From the NCBI RefSeq assembly GCF_000377345.1, contig NZ_KB898043.1, positions 62,001 through 126,000 on the forward strand: a DNA stretch of 64,000 nt, read 5' to 3'. Source of the stretch: Thioalkalivibrio sp. ALJ16. GTDB lineage: Bacteria; Pseudomonadota; Gammaproteobacteria; Ectothiorhodospirales; Ectothiorhodospiraceae. The position numbers were made by a program, and so were the translations under genes. How positions within the stretch are numbered: position 1 is the first letter of the stretch; each line of letters starts with the position of its first letter. Below the pieces are notes generated by a model that was given only the letters and a program-made list of their open reading frames with translations, was not told the origin of the DNA and searched no databases. Of this stretch, positions 1-7,955 are shown one piece after another.

Positions 1-77
1 CTTGCATTCAGATCGGTGCGGCGCAGCTCCGCGTGAGTGTAGTCACGGCGGGTATGGCGGTGGTCGGCGGTGCTCAT
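1..77 (-). CDS. pdxH: Probable pyridoxamine 5'-phosphate oxidase, N-terminal fragment
   Basis: Only the first 25 codons are inside the window; the gene runs off the left edge. The ATG is preceded by GGGAG at a good distance. The visible peptide carries RRDYTHAELRRTDL, which resembles the conserved N-terminal segment of PdxH (RREYxxxxLRRxDL), where the tail helps cover the substrate. If correct, the enzyme oxidises pyridoxamine or pyridoxine 5'-phosphate to pyridoxal phosphate with FMN. It is divergent from the gene at 200. The call rests on this short motif alone. Confidence 0.55.
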   Translation of the reverse strand, partial: MSTADHRHTRRDYTHAELRRTDLNA

Positions 78-199
78 GGGGCTCCCGGGGCTAGGGTCTG
101 GCGTTCATCATACGGCGCTGTGGAAGAATCGGAAATTTGTTCGTTTTTCACTGTCAGAGTTCTGAATCTCCCATTCAAACGCAATGCAAGGAGTACCTG

Positions 200-1762
200 A
201 TGGCCGAGCCGATCATCGCCGCCGTGGAACCCAAGGGCGTGGAGCTCAAAAAGGGCGAGGAGTATGCCTTCTGTCGCTGTGGGCGCTCGCAGGACCAGCC
301 CTTCTGCGACGGGTCGCACCAGGGGACCGGGATCGAGCCGCTGGTGTTCACGGCCGAGGAGGATGGCGAGGCCTACCTGTGCCAGTGCAAGCAGTCCGGC
401 AACCTTCCGTATTGCGACGGTAGCCATGCGCAGTTCGATGCGGATGCGGTCGGGGGACCGGCCGACGGGTCCGATGCGCCGGAGGAGGAAGCGGACTCGG
501 ACACGGGCATGCCAAAGGCGCGGAACAGCGAGGCCGAGCCGCATGTGGAGTGGATCCATGCGCTGGCGCGTGATGGGCTGGAAGGGATCGGGCACCATGG
601 CCCGACGGTCGCGATGGGGGTGCCGCGCGACCGGCTGCCGAGCTGGGACGAGATCCAGCTTCTCGCGGCGCAGCTGGCGTCACGGCCGCTCGACGACGAT
701 GCGGAGGTGGGCACCCGTCTGGTGATCGGGCCGGAAGCGAAGCGGCCGCTGGAACTGGACGTCCCCCTGCTGGTGTCGGACATGAGTTTCGGCGCGTTGT
801 CCCGCGAGGCGAAGATCGCGCTGGCGCGCGGGGCGCAGCGCGCCGGTACCGGCATTTGTTCCGGCGAGGGCGGCATGCTGGATGCGGAGCAGGCCGAGAA
901 TTCGCGCTACCTGTTCGAGCTGGGGCCGGCCGGCTTCGGTTATTCCGATGCCATCATGGACCGGATTCAGGCCTTTCATTTCAAGGCGGGGCAGGCAGCC
1001 AAGACCGGTGTGGGTGGCGTGCTGCCGGGTAGCAAGGTCAGTGACGAGATCGCGGAGGTGCGGGGGATCGAACCGGGCCAGGACGCGCTCTCGCCCGCGG
1101 CCAGCGCGAAACTGGAAACGGCTGCCGATTTCCGTCGGTTTTCCGACGAGGTACGGGAGAAGACGGGCGGCGTTCCGATCGGCTTCAAGCTATCGGCCAA
1201 CCACATCGAGGCCGACCTGGCCTTTGCCCTGGAGGCGGGGGCGGACTATCTGATACTCGACGGGCGCGGCGGCGGAACGGGTGCCGCGCCGGCACTGCTG
1301 CGCGATCACATCAGCGTCCCGACCATTCCCGCGCTGGCGCGCGCCCGCCGCTTTCTGGATGCAAACGGCGCGTCGGGGCGGGTCACGCTGCTGGTAACGG
1401 GCGGTCTGCGCACCCCGGCGGACTTCATCAAGGCCATGGCGCTGGGTGCGGACGGGATTGCGCTGGCCAATTCCGCGATCCAGGCCGTGGGCTGTGTGGG
1501 GGCCAGGATGTGCCACACCAACCGGTGCCCCAGCGGCGTCGCGACCCAGGACCCGAAGCTGCGCCGCCGGCTTGACCCGCAGGAGGGCGCGGAACGGCTG
1601 GCGCGATTCCTTGGTGGATCGGCGGCGCTGATGCAGGTGCTGGCCCGCGCCTGTGGCCACGCCAATCTCGAGGATTTCGGGCCGAACGATCTGACCACGT
1701 TCGACCGCGACCTGGCGCGTCTGGCCGGGATTCAGTACGCGGGTGTGCTGGAGGGTTCCTGA
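200..1762 (+). CDS. Double-CDGSH iron-sulfur / glutamate synthase FMN-domain fusion protein
   Basis: 520 aa from the ATG at 200, chosen because AAGGAG lies 7 bases upstream; the frame stays open 21 codons further up. Two mitoNEET-type CDGSH motifs come first (C25, C27, C36, H40 and C61, C63, C72, H76), each expected to hold a 2Fe-2S cluster with Cys3-His ligation. An acidic linker follows (about 80-110), then a GltS-type FMN-binding barrel to the end, with the Cys-rich segment CVGARMCHTNRC (about 432-443) matching the 3Fe-4S motif of glutamate synthase. The glutaminase domain and C-terminal beta-helix of full GltB are absent. It is probably a redox enzyme of the glutamate-synthase-related family; substrate unknown. 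The fusion is seen directly; electron transfer from CDGSH clusters to FMN is inference. Confidence 0.85.
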   Translation: MAEPIIAAVEPKGVELKKGEEYAFCRCGRSQDQPFCDGSHQGTGIEPLVFTAEEDGEAYLCQCKQSGNLPYCDGSHAQFDADAVGGPADGSDAPEEEADSDTGMPKARNSEAEPHVEWIHALARDGLEGIGHHGPTVAMGVPRDRLPSWDEIQLLAAQLASRPLDDDAEVGTRLVIGPEAKRPLELDVPLLVSDMSFGALSREAKIALARGAQRAGTGICSGEGGMLDAEQAENSRYLFELGPAGFGYSDAIMDRIQAFHFKAGQAAKTGVGGVLPGSKVSDEIAEVRGIEPGQDALSPAASAKLETAADFRRFSDEVREKTGGVPIGFKLSANHIEADLAFALEAGADYLILDGRGGGTGAAPALLRDHISVPTIPALARARRFLDANGASGRVTLLVTGGLRTPADFIKAMALGADGIALANSAIQAVGCVGARMCHTNRCPSGVATQDPKLRRRLDPQEGAERLARFLGGSAALMQVLARACGHANLEDFGPNDLTTFDRDLARLAGIQYAGVLEGS

Positions 1763-1840
1763 GCGCGCAGCGGTGTCTCCGAGCGGGTGGGTGGTCCGCG
1801 GTAGTAGCCGGCTGCTGCTCACGCTTGAGGCGGCCCGGAT

Positions 1841-1854
1841 TTGATCTGGATCAG
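1841..1854 (+). promoter_or_regulatory. FNR/Anr-type site upstream of the globin gene
   Basis: TTGAT-CTGG-ATCAG matches the FNR consensus TTGAT-N4-ATCAA at 9 of 10 positions. A plausible -10 (TAAACT, 1877-1882) puts the start of transcription near 1889, so the box is centred at about -41.5, the standard position for class II FNR activation. Confidence 0.7.
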
Positions 1855-1876
1855 GCTCGGGGCAGGCGGCGTGCGG

Positions 1877-1882
1877 TAAACT
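1877..1882 (+). promoter_or_regulatory. Candidate -10 element of the globin promoter
   Basis: TAAACT, placed 22 bases after the end of the FNR-like box. No good -35 hexamer is seen, as expected for an activator-dependent class II promoter. Confidence 0.45.
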
Positions 1883-1907
1883 GGCGCGATACCAGAAGGG
1901 AGCCGCG

Positions 1908-2306
1908 ATGAGCTACTCCGACGTACACCAGAGTTATGGACGCTGCCGGCGTTCCGGCAATTTCGTGGATCGCTTTTACGAGCGCTTCCTGGCCGCCGAC
2001 GAGCGGGTGGCACAGGCCTTTGGCACCACCAACTGGTCGCAGCAGAAGCGGGCACTGGGTCAGGCGGTGTCGACCGCGATCAGCTATGCGGAGGGCGAGC
2101 GCTTCGTCGCCCCGACCATGGAAAAGATGGCGGAGGTCCACAGCCGCCACGGTCGGGTCCCCGTGGATCCCGAGCTGTACGGGATCTGGCTGGACTGCAT
2201 GGTCGAGACCGCGCGCGAGGTGGATCCGCGCTGGGACGAGGCACTGGCGCCGCGCTGGCGCGAGGCCCTGACCCCGGCGATCGAGCTGTTCGTCGAGCGC
2301 TATTAG
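1908..2306 (+). CDS. Single-domain globin-like heme protein
   Basis: 132 aa, ATG preceded by AGAAGGGAG. The all-helical sequence with F-x-x-R-F-Y-x-x-F-L near the N-terminus (about 19-28) and a His in EVHSRHGRV (about 76-85) that can serve as proximal heme ligand fits the bacterial globin family. Such proteins bind O2 or NO; the exact role is unknown. The upstream FNR/Anr-type site suggests induction when oxygen is low, fitting a function in NO or microaerobic physiology (inference). It stands alone: the gene before ends 145 bases upstream and the next starts 170 bases downstream. Confidence 0.75.
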   Translation: MSYSDVHQSYGRCRRSGNFVDRFYERFLAADERVAQAFGTTNWSQQKRALGQAVSTAISYAEGERFVAPTMEKMAEVHSRHGRVPVDPELYGIWLDCMVETAREVDPRWDEALAPRWREALTPAIELFVERY

Positions 2307-2476
2307 AGTTCCCCGGGTTAACGGGCCCGACGTGGGCGGTGACCACCCGGACACGCACGCGCTCCGATAGCGGCGGCTATTTCCCGCCTGCGCGCATGAG
2401 CGGTTGATCTCCGGGGCTCGCGCGCGTGTAATGCGCGCATTTCCTGTTGCCGGCGCGCGCCGGAAGAAGCCTGGTC

Positions 2477-4771
2477 ATGTCCGCAGCACCCGATACCCTG
2501 TTCTCCCGCCGGCCCTACTGGGCCAAGCGTTTCGGCACGGCCCCGTTTCTTCCGACCACGCGCGAGGAGATGGACGCCCTTGGCTGGGACAGCTGCGATA
2601 TCGTCCTGGTGACCGGTGACGCCTACGTGGATCATCCCAGTTTCGGGATGGCGATTATCGGGCGTTTGCTGGAGGCGCAGGGGTTCCGGGTTGGTATCCT
2701 GGCGCAGCCCGACTGGACCTCGGCCGAACCGTTTCGTGCGCTCGGCCGGCCCAATCTGTTCTTCGGCGTGACCGCCGGGAACATGGACTCCATGGTCAAC
2801 CACTATACCGCCGAGCGGAAGGTGCGTTCCAACGACGCCTACACCCCGGGTGACGTGCACGGCCGCCGCCCGGATCGCGCGGTGATCGTGTATGCCCAGC
2901 GTGCGCGCGAGGCCTACAAGGATGTGCCGATCGTGGCCGGGGGCATCGAGGCCAGCCTGCGCCGAATCGCCCATTACGACTACTGGCAGGACAAGGTTCG
3001 CCGTTCGGTGCTGCTGGATTCGCGCGCGGATATCCTGCTGTTTGGCAATGCCGAACGGGCGCTGGTCGAATTGGCCCATCGGGTCGCGGCGGGCGAGCAT
3101 CCGCGCGAGATCACGGATCTGCGGGGTACGGCGTTCCTGCGTGACGACGTACCCGCGGACTACGTCGAGCTGGATTCGAGCGAGGTCGACACCCCCGGAC
3201 CGGTGGATGCGAACCCGGACCCCTACGCGATGGTCACGGCCGAGACCTGCGCCGACGCCGACGTGTCCACTGCGGACGGGGCGGGCCTGGAGGCCGCGTC
3301 AGGTGCCCGGGTGGTCCGTTTTCATCGCGATATCCCGCGCGGCACCCCGCGCGAGCGCACGGTCATCCGCATCCCGGCCTTCGAGCAGGTCCGTGGCGAC
3401 CCGGTGCTTTATGCCCACGCCTCGCGGGTGCTTCATCTGGAGACCAACCCGGGCAATGCGCGCGCCATCGTGCAGCGCCATGGCGACAAGGAGGTGTGGC
3501 TGAATCCGCCGCCGATTCCCCTGTCGACCCCGGAGATGGATGCGGTATTCGATCTGCCCTATGCGCGCGCCCCGCACCCGTCGTACGGCGATGCGCGCAT
3601 CCCGGCCTGGGAGATGATCCGCTTCTCGGTGAACATCATGCGGGGCTGCTTCGGGGGGTGCACCTTCTGCTCCATCACCGAGCATGAGGGGCGCATCATC
3701 CAGAGCCGTTCCGAGGAGAGCGTGCTGCGGGAGATCGAGGAGATCCGGGACAAGGTTGACGGCTTCACGGGCGTGATCTCCGACCTGGGTGGCCCGACCG
3801 CGAACATGTACCGCCTGGCCTGCAAGGACCCGAAGATCGAGCGCTCCTGCCGCCGCCTGTCCTGTGTCTACCCCGGGATCTGCAGCAACCTGGATACCGA
3901 CCACAGCAGTCTGATCCGGCTGTATCGCAAGGCGCGGGCCCTGCCCGGTATCAAGAAGATCCTGATCGCCTCCGGCCTGCGTTACGACCTGGCGATCGAA
4001 TCACCCGAGTACGTGAAGGAGCTGGTCACCCATCACGTCGGGGGCTACCTGAAGATTGCCCCGGAACACACCGAGAGCGGCCCGCTGTCGCGGATGATGA
4101 AGCCGGGCATGGGCACCTACGATCGTTTTCGGGCGCTGTTCGAAAAGTACTCGCGGGCGGCCGGCAAGGAGCAGTACCTGATCCCGTACTTCATCGCGGC
4201 CCACCCGGGCACCACGGATCAGGACATGCTGCAGCTGGCCCTGTGGCTGAAGCGCCATGACTTCCGTGCCGACCAGGTGCAGGCCTTCCTGCCCAGCCCG
4301 ATGGCGCTGGCTACGGCCATGTGGCATTCCGGGCGCGACCCGCTGCGCGGCATTCGCCGCAAGGTCAGCGAACGCGTGCCGGTTGCGCGCGGGGTACGCG
4401 CGCGGCGGTTGCACAAGGCCTTTCTGCGCTACCACGACCCCAACAACTGGCCGCTGCTGCGGGATGCGTTGCAGCGCATGGGGCGGGCGGATCTGATCGG
4501 GAACGGCAAGCACCACCTGGTGCCCACCTGGCAGCCGGCGGGGACCGGGCAGGGCGGTGCGCGGCCCGCCGCGGGCGGCCGCATCACCCGTGGGGGCAAG
4601 GCGCTGCGGCGGCGTGGCCAGACCTTCCAGACCCAGCACAACGGTGTCGAGGCGGCAGCGCGCCCGGGGGCAACGCCCGCGGGGAGTGGCAAGCCCGCCG
4701 GGCCGAAGAAACCCCGAAAGGGTGCCGGCGCACGCCGGGGGCGACCCGCGGGCCGGCGTCCGCGCGGCTGA
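2477..4771 (+). CDS. YgiQ family radical SAM protein
   Basis: 764 aa from the ATG at 2477, with GGAAGAAG as ribosome site; the frame is open a little further upstream from a TTG. YgiQ N-terminal domain first, then a radical SAM core with the cluster motif CFGGCTFC at about 393-400. The family is widespread but its reaction is not established. Two unusual parts: an insertion rich in Asp and Ala at about 255-275, and a C-terminal tail from about residue 690 rich in Arg, Lys, Gly and Pro that is probably disordered and could bind nucleic acid. No operon partner: a convergent SDR gene ends 12 bases downstream. Confidence 0.88.
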   Translation: MSAAPDTLFSRRPYWAKRFGTAPFLPTTREEMDALGWDSCDIVLVTGDAYVDHPSFGMAIIGRLLEAQGFRVGILAQPDWTSAEPFRALGRPNLFFGVTAGNMDSMVNHYTAERKVRSNDAYTPGDVHGRRPDRAVIVYAQRAREAYKDVPIVAGGIEASLRRIAHYDYWQDKVRRSVLLDSRADILLFGNAERALVELAHRVAAGEHPREITDLRGTAFLRDDVPADYVELDSSEVDTPGPVDANPDPYAMVTAETCADADVSTADGAGLEAASGARVVRFHRDIPRGTPRERTVIRIPAFEQVRGDPVLYAHASRVLHLETNPGNARAIVQRHGDKEVWLNPPPIPLSTPEMDAVFDLPYARAPHPSYGDARIPAWEMIRFSVNIMRGCFGGCTFCSITEHEGRIIQSRSEESVLREIEEIRDKVDGFTGVISDLGGPTANMYRLACKDPKIERSCRRLSCVYPGICSNLDTDHSSLIRLYRKARALPGIKKILIASGLRYDLAIESPEYVKELVTHHVGGYLKIAPEHTESGPLSRMMKPGMGTYDRFRALFEKYSRAAGKEQYLIPYFIAAHPGTTDQDMLQLALWLKRHDFRADQVQAFLPSPMALATAMWHSGRDPLRGIRRKVSERVPVARGVRARRLHKAFLRYHDPNNWPLLRDALQRMGRADLIGNGKHHLVPTWQPAGTGQGGARPAAGGRITRGGKALRRRGQTFQTQHNGVEAAARPGATPAGSGKPAGPKKPRKGAGARRGRPAGRRPRG

Positions 4772-4783
4772 TGCCGCGCGGGT

Positions 4784-5572
4784 TCAGGAGGTCGTGTCCG
4801 CTACCGGAACCTGGCCCTCGAGACTGATGTTCTTCCCGGTGGTGGTGCGGTCGCCGGGGTCCAGGAAGTAGAGGTAGGGGCCCACGACCGCGTCCGGCTC
4901 CGGCAGCAGGTCGGCGTTCTCGCCGGGGTAGTGGCCGGCCCGGAAACGGGTACGCACGGGGCCGGTGTCGACGCCGTTCACGTGGATGAAGCGCGGCTCG
5001 TTGCGGTGCTCGTGAGCGAGGATGTCGATTAGCGCATCCTGCGCGGCCTTGGCCATGCCGAAGGCCCCCCAGAAGGCCTTGCGCGCGTTCTGGGTCGATA
5101 CCACCAGGCTGCCGGTCGGGCTTTTTTCCAGCAGCGGCAGCACCGCCTGCACCAGGAAAAACGGCCCGTGCAGGTTGCTGTTGATGACCTTGAACCAGAG
5201 CTCCGGGTCATAGTTCTTCATCGGCATCAGCGCGCCCGCCCAGCCGGCGTTCAGCACCAGCCCGTCCAGCCGACCCAGCGAGTCGCGGATGTTTTCCGCG
5301 AGGTCACCGTAGTCCTTGACGGTGGCCCCTTCCAGGTTGAGGGGGTAGATGGCCGGCTGCGGATGCCCGGCCTGCTCGATCAGGTCGTAGACCTGTTCCA
5401 GGCCCTTGAGGTCCTTGTCCAGCAGGACGACGGTCGCGCCGGCGGCGGCACAGGCGCGGGCCACCGCGCGGCCAATCCCGTCAGCGGCCCCGGTCACGAG
5501 GATGACGCGCTGGTCGAAGGCACCCGGTTGCGGGCGGTAGGCGAGCAGGCGTGGGATATCGAGGTCGGTCAA
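4784..5572 (-). CDS. YciK-like short-chain dehydrogenase with catalytic Tyr replaced by Phe
   Basis: 262 aa from a TTG at 5572 with GGAGGA just upstream; the TTG overlaps the hpnE stop (TTGA), so translation is coupled. The open frame extends 140 codons further, but that stretch is a shadow of hpnE. Rossmann motif TGAADGIG (28-35) and NAG (108-110) place it in the SDR superfamily, closest in layout to E. coli YciK. The catalytic YxxxK motif reads FGMAK: Phe171 stands where Tyr is expected, with Lys175 and a candidate Ser159 kept. It may bind NAD(P) yet lack normal SDR catalysis. It is third in hpnD-hpnE-SDR, so a link to squalene or hopanoid metabolism is possible but unproven. Confidence 0.8.
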   Translation of the reverse strand: MTDLDIPRLLAYRPQPGAFDQRVILVTGAADGIGRAVARACAAAGATVVLLDKDLKGLEQVYDLIEQAGHPQPAIYPLNLEGATVKDYGDLAENIRDSLGRLDGLVLNAGWAGALMPMKNYDPELWFKVINSNLHGPFFLVQAVLPLLEKSPTGSLVVSTQNARKAFWGAFGMAKAAQDALIDILAHEHRNEPRFIHVNGVDTGPVRTRFRAGHYPGENADLLPEPDAVVGPYLYFLDPGDRTTTGKNISLEGQVPVADTTS

Positions 5573-6912
5573 GGATGGTCCTCCAGGAACAGGTGGGCCG
5601 ATTCTAGTCCAGATTGTACGGCCGCTTCGAGCGTCGAGGGCAGTGCACGGGTCAGGTAATCCCCGGCCAGAATGCAGCCGCGCCAGGGTGTGTGTGGCGA
5701 CGGACGCTGGCAGTCCAGCCCTGGCCGCGCATCCACGGTGGCCCGGCGTTCGCACACCGTATGCCCTGCCTCGGGGGTGCCCAGTTGCGGGAACGTTGCG
5801 GCCAGGGAACGGGCGACGGTGCGCCACCGGGCCTGCGCCGTCAACGGCTGCTGGTCGTCGGCGGCCGAGATCACCACGGCCAGCCAGTGCGGCGCATCCG
5901 CCAGGTGCCGCGGGATCAGCCACTGGCCATGCTGGTCCAGCAGCCCCTGCAGCGGTCCGATCTCGCCGGGGGGGGTCGGGTAGCGCAGGTAGACCGTGCA
6001 AATACTGCGCGCCCCCATGGCCTGCAGTGCCTGCTTCGTGGGCAGCCAGGGCCCCGATGCGGGCAGCAGACGGGCGGCGGCCGCGGGGGTGGTTGCCAGG
6101 ATCAGGCCGCGGGCCGGGAGTGGGTCGCTCGCGCGGCTATGGATACGAAATGGAGCCACAGGGTCGTCGGGCCGCTGTTCCAGCGCGGTCACCCGGCGGC
6201 CGAGGTCGATCCGGGCCCCGCGCGCGCGCAGCTCCTGCAGTGCAGGCTCCGGGAACAGGGCGCCGAGGGGACGCGCCGGAATCAGCAGACGTGCGGCCTG
6301 CGGCCCGTGATTGAGGGCCAGGCGCAGCACATGCTGGAAGATGCGGGCGGAGGCATGGCGTGTCGGCGTATTCATCACCGCCAGGCAGAGCGGGTCCCAC
6401 AGTGCGTGTATCAGGGCGGGTGGCTGGTGGCGCGCGAGCAGCCAGTCTTGTACCGGGAGGTCGTCGCGCAGCGGCCGGTGCAGCATAGCGGCGGCTCCCA
6501 GCAGCGCCCGCAGCCGGTCGCGGAGGTCGGTTTGCGACAAGGCGCGGTACAGGGCGGCCGCGAGTGCCGGCAGGCGCGGTGAACGCGGCTCCAGGTGGAA
6601 CGCGGGCTGTTCGTCCGCCTGGCCCGGCGCGAACATGCGCAGGCCGAAGGGCAGTGCATGAAAGCCGGTATCGGTGTCCACCCCGAGGGCGCGCATCTGC
6701 GCCAGGGTCTCCCGGCATGCGCCGACCAGTACGTGCTGGCCGTTGTCCAGTTCGGTGCCGTCCAGACTCAGGCTGCGGGCGCGGCCCCCCGCCGTCTTGG
6801 CGGCCTCGATCAGGTGCACGCGGTGACCAGCGCGGGCAAGGGTCAGCGCGGCGGTGAGCCCGGCCCAGCCGGCGCCCAGCACCACCACCGGCGGTGAGTG
6901 ACCGGAGGGCAT
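5569..6912 (-). CDS. hpnE: Hydroxysqualene dehydroxylase
   Basis: 447 aa flavin amine-oxidase-like protein. The N-terminal dinucleotide-binding motif GAGWAGL (about 13-19) is followed by EAAKTAGGRA, the second half of the FAD-binding signature. HpnE reduces hydroxysqualene to squalene as last step of the three-enzyme HpnCDE route used by many bacteria in place of a single squalene synthase. The start lies 4 bases after the hpnD stop and the stop overlaps the SDR start, so the three form one operon. HpnC, the partner enzyme, is encoded separately at 9377-10270. Confidence 0.9.
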   Translation of the reverse strand: MPSGHSPPVVVLGAGWAGLTAALTLARAGHRVHLIEAAKTAGGRARSLSLDGTELDNGQHVLVGACRETLAQMRALGVDTDTGFHALPFGLRMFAPGQADEQPAFHLEPRSPRLPALAAALYRALSQTDLRDRLRALLGAAAMLHRPLRDDLPVQDWLLARHQPPALIHALWDPLCLAVMNTPTRHASARIFQHVLRLALNHGPQAARLLIPARPLGALFPEPALQELRARGARIDLGRRVTALEQRPDDPVAPFRIHSRASDPLPARGLILATTPAAAARLLPASGPWLPTKQALQAMGARSICTVYLRYPTPPGEIGPLQGLLDQHGQWLIPRHLADAPHWLAVVISAADDQQPLTAQARWRTVARSLAATFPQLGTPEAGHTVCERRATVDARPGLDCQRPSPHTPWRGCILAGDYLTRALPSTLEAAVQSGLESAHLFLEDHP

Positions 6913-6916
6913 GGGT

Positions 6917-7777
6917 TCAGGCCGCGCGGCGGCGGTGTTCGCGCTTCAGGCGGCGCGCGGTGCGCCAGGCGATCCAGAGCTTGCGGATCGGGGTCAGGCG
7001 CACCCGATGTTCCAGCACGCGATAGCCGTCGCGATCGATCTCGTCCAGCAGGGTGCGGTAGATCGCCGCCATGATCAGGCCCGGCCGCTGCGGATAGCGG
7101 TCCGTTTCCGGCAGGTGCTCCTCGGCGCGCTGGTAATAGCGGCGTGCGCGCTCGGCCTGCTCGGCGAACAGGGCCTGATGACGCGCATCGGTGACGTTGA
7201 CCTGGAATTCCTCGGGTTTCACGCCGTGCTTTTTCAGCTCGTCCAACGGGATGTAGACGCGGCCGCGCATCGCGTCCTCGTGGACATCGCGCAGGATGTT
7301 GGTCAGCTGCAGGGCCATGCCGAGGTCGTGTGCGTATTTCAGCGTGCGGCGGTCGGAGTACCCGAATATCTGTGCGGACAGGATGCCCACCACACTCGCC
7401 GCGCGATAGCAGTACAGCGACAGCGTGGTGAAGTCCGGGTAGCTGTCGTAGTCGAGATCCATCTGCATGCCGTCGATGATCTCGTCAAAGTGCTCGCGGC
7501 CGAGATCGAAGGGGGCGAGGTGCGGCTGCAGGGCCTGCGAGATCGGATGGCGCGGCTCGCCCGCGAACAGGCGTTCAATCTCCTCGCGCCACCATTGCAG
7601 CTTGGTGCGGGCCACGCTCTCTTCGGAGACCTCGTCGACGATGTCGTCCACCTCGCGGCAGAAGGCATACAGCGCGGTAATCGCGCGGCGCCGGTCGGGT
7701 TCCAGGAAGCGGAAGGCGTAATAGAAGCTGGAACCGCTCTGTGCGGCCCTTTCCTCGCAGTATTCGTCGGGGGACAT
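6917..7777 (-). CDS. hpnD: Presqualene diphosphate synthase
   Basis: 286 aa from the ATG at 7777; the frame extends another 60 codons upstream, but that part is low-complexity and overlaps the hemN promoter. Trans-isoprenyl diphosphate synthase (squalene/phytoene synthase) family: first Asp-rich motif in FCREVDDIVDEV (about 45-56) and second in NILRDVHED (about 165-175), both needed for Mg-diphosphate binding. HpnD condenses two farnesyl diphosphates to presqualene diphosphate. First gene of hpnD-hpnE-SDR, divergent from hemN. Confidence 0.92.
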   Translation of the reverse strand: MSPDEYCEERAAQSGSSFYYAFRFLEPDRRRAITALYAFCREVDDIVDEVSEESVARTKLQWWREEIERLFAGEPRHPISQALQPHLAPFDLGREHFDEIIDGMQMDLDYDSYPDFTTLSLYCYRAASVVGILSAQIFGYSDRRTLKYAHDLGMALQLTNILRDVHEDAMRGRVYIPLDELKKHGVKPEEFQVNVTDARHQALFAEQAERARRYYQRAEEHLPETDRYPQRPGLIMAAIYRTLLDEIDRDGYRVLEHRVRLTPIRKLWIAWRTARRLKREHRRRAA

Positions 7778-7864
7778 GCGTTCTCGGGATCGCGTTCCGG
7801 CCAGGGAGGGCAAGGCTAGCACAGCCGCCGCGGTTTGCGGGGATGGCGCCGGACGGGTGCGCCT

Positions 7865-7878
7865 TTGACCTACATCAA
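7865..7878 (+). promoter_or_regulatory. FNR/Anr-type site upstream of hemN
   Basis: TTGAC-CTAC-ATCAA matches the FNR consensus at 9 of 10 positions. TAGGCT at 7901-7906 is a plausible -10 and predicts a start near 7913, which again centres the box at -41.5. The site is in the divergent hpnD/hemN intergenic region. FNR/Anr control of hemN is well known in other proteobacteria. Confidence 0.75.
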
Positions 7879-7955
7879 GCGGAGGGGCGCGGCGGCGCCG
7901 TAGGCTGGTCGCGAACGGGTGGCCATTGGCGTCACCCGCCACGCCGGAGACTCGC

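Noticed and set aside
5573-6001. N-terminal extension of the SDR gene
   Set aside because: It is hpnE read in another frame. The TTG at 5572 has a ribosome site and restores the normal SDR length.
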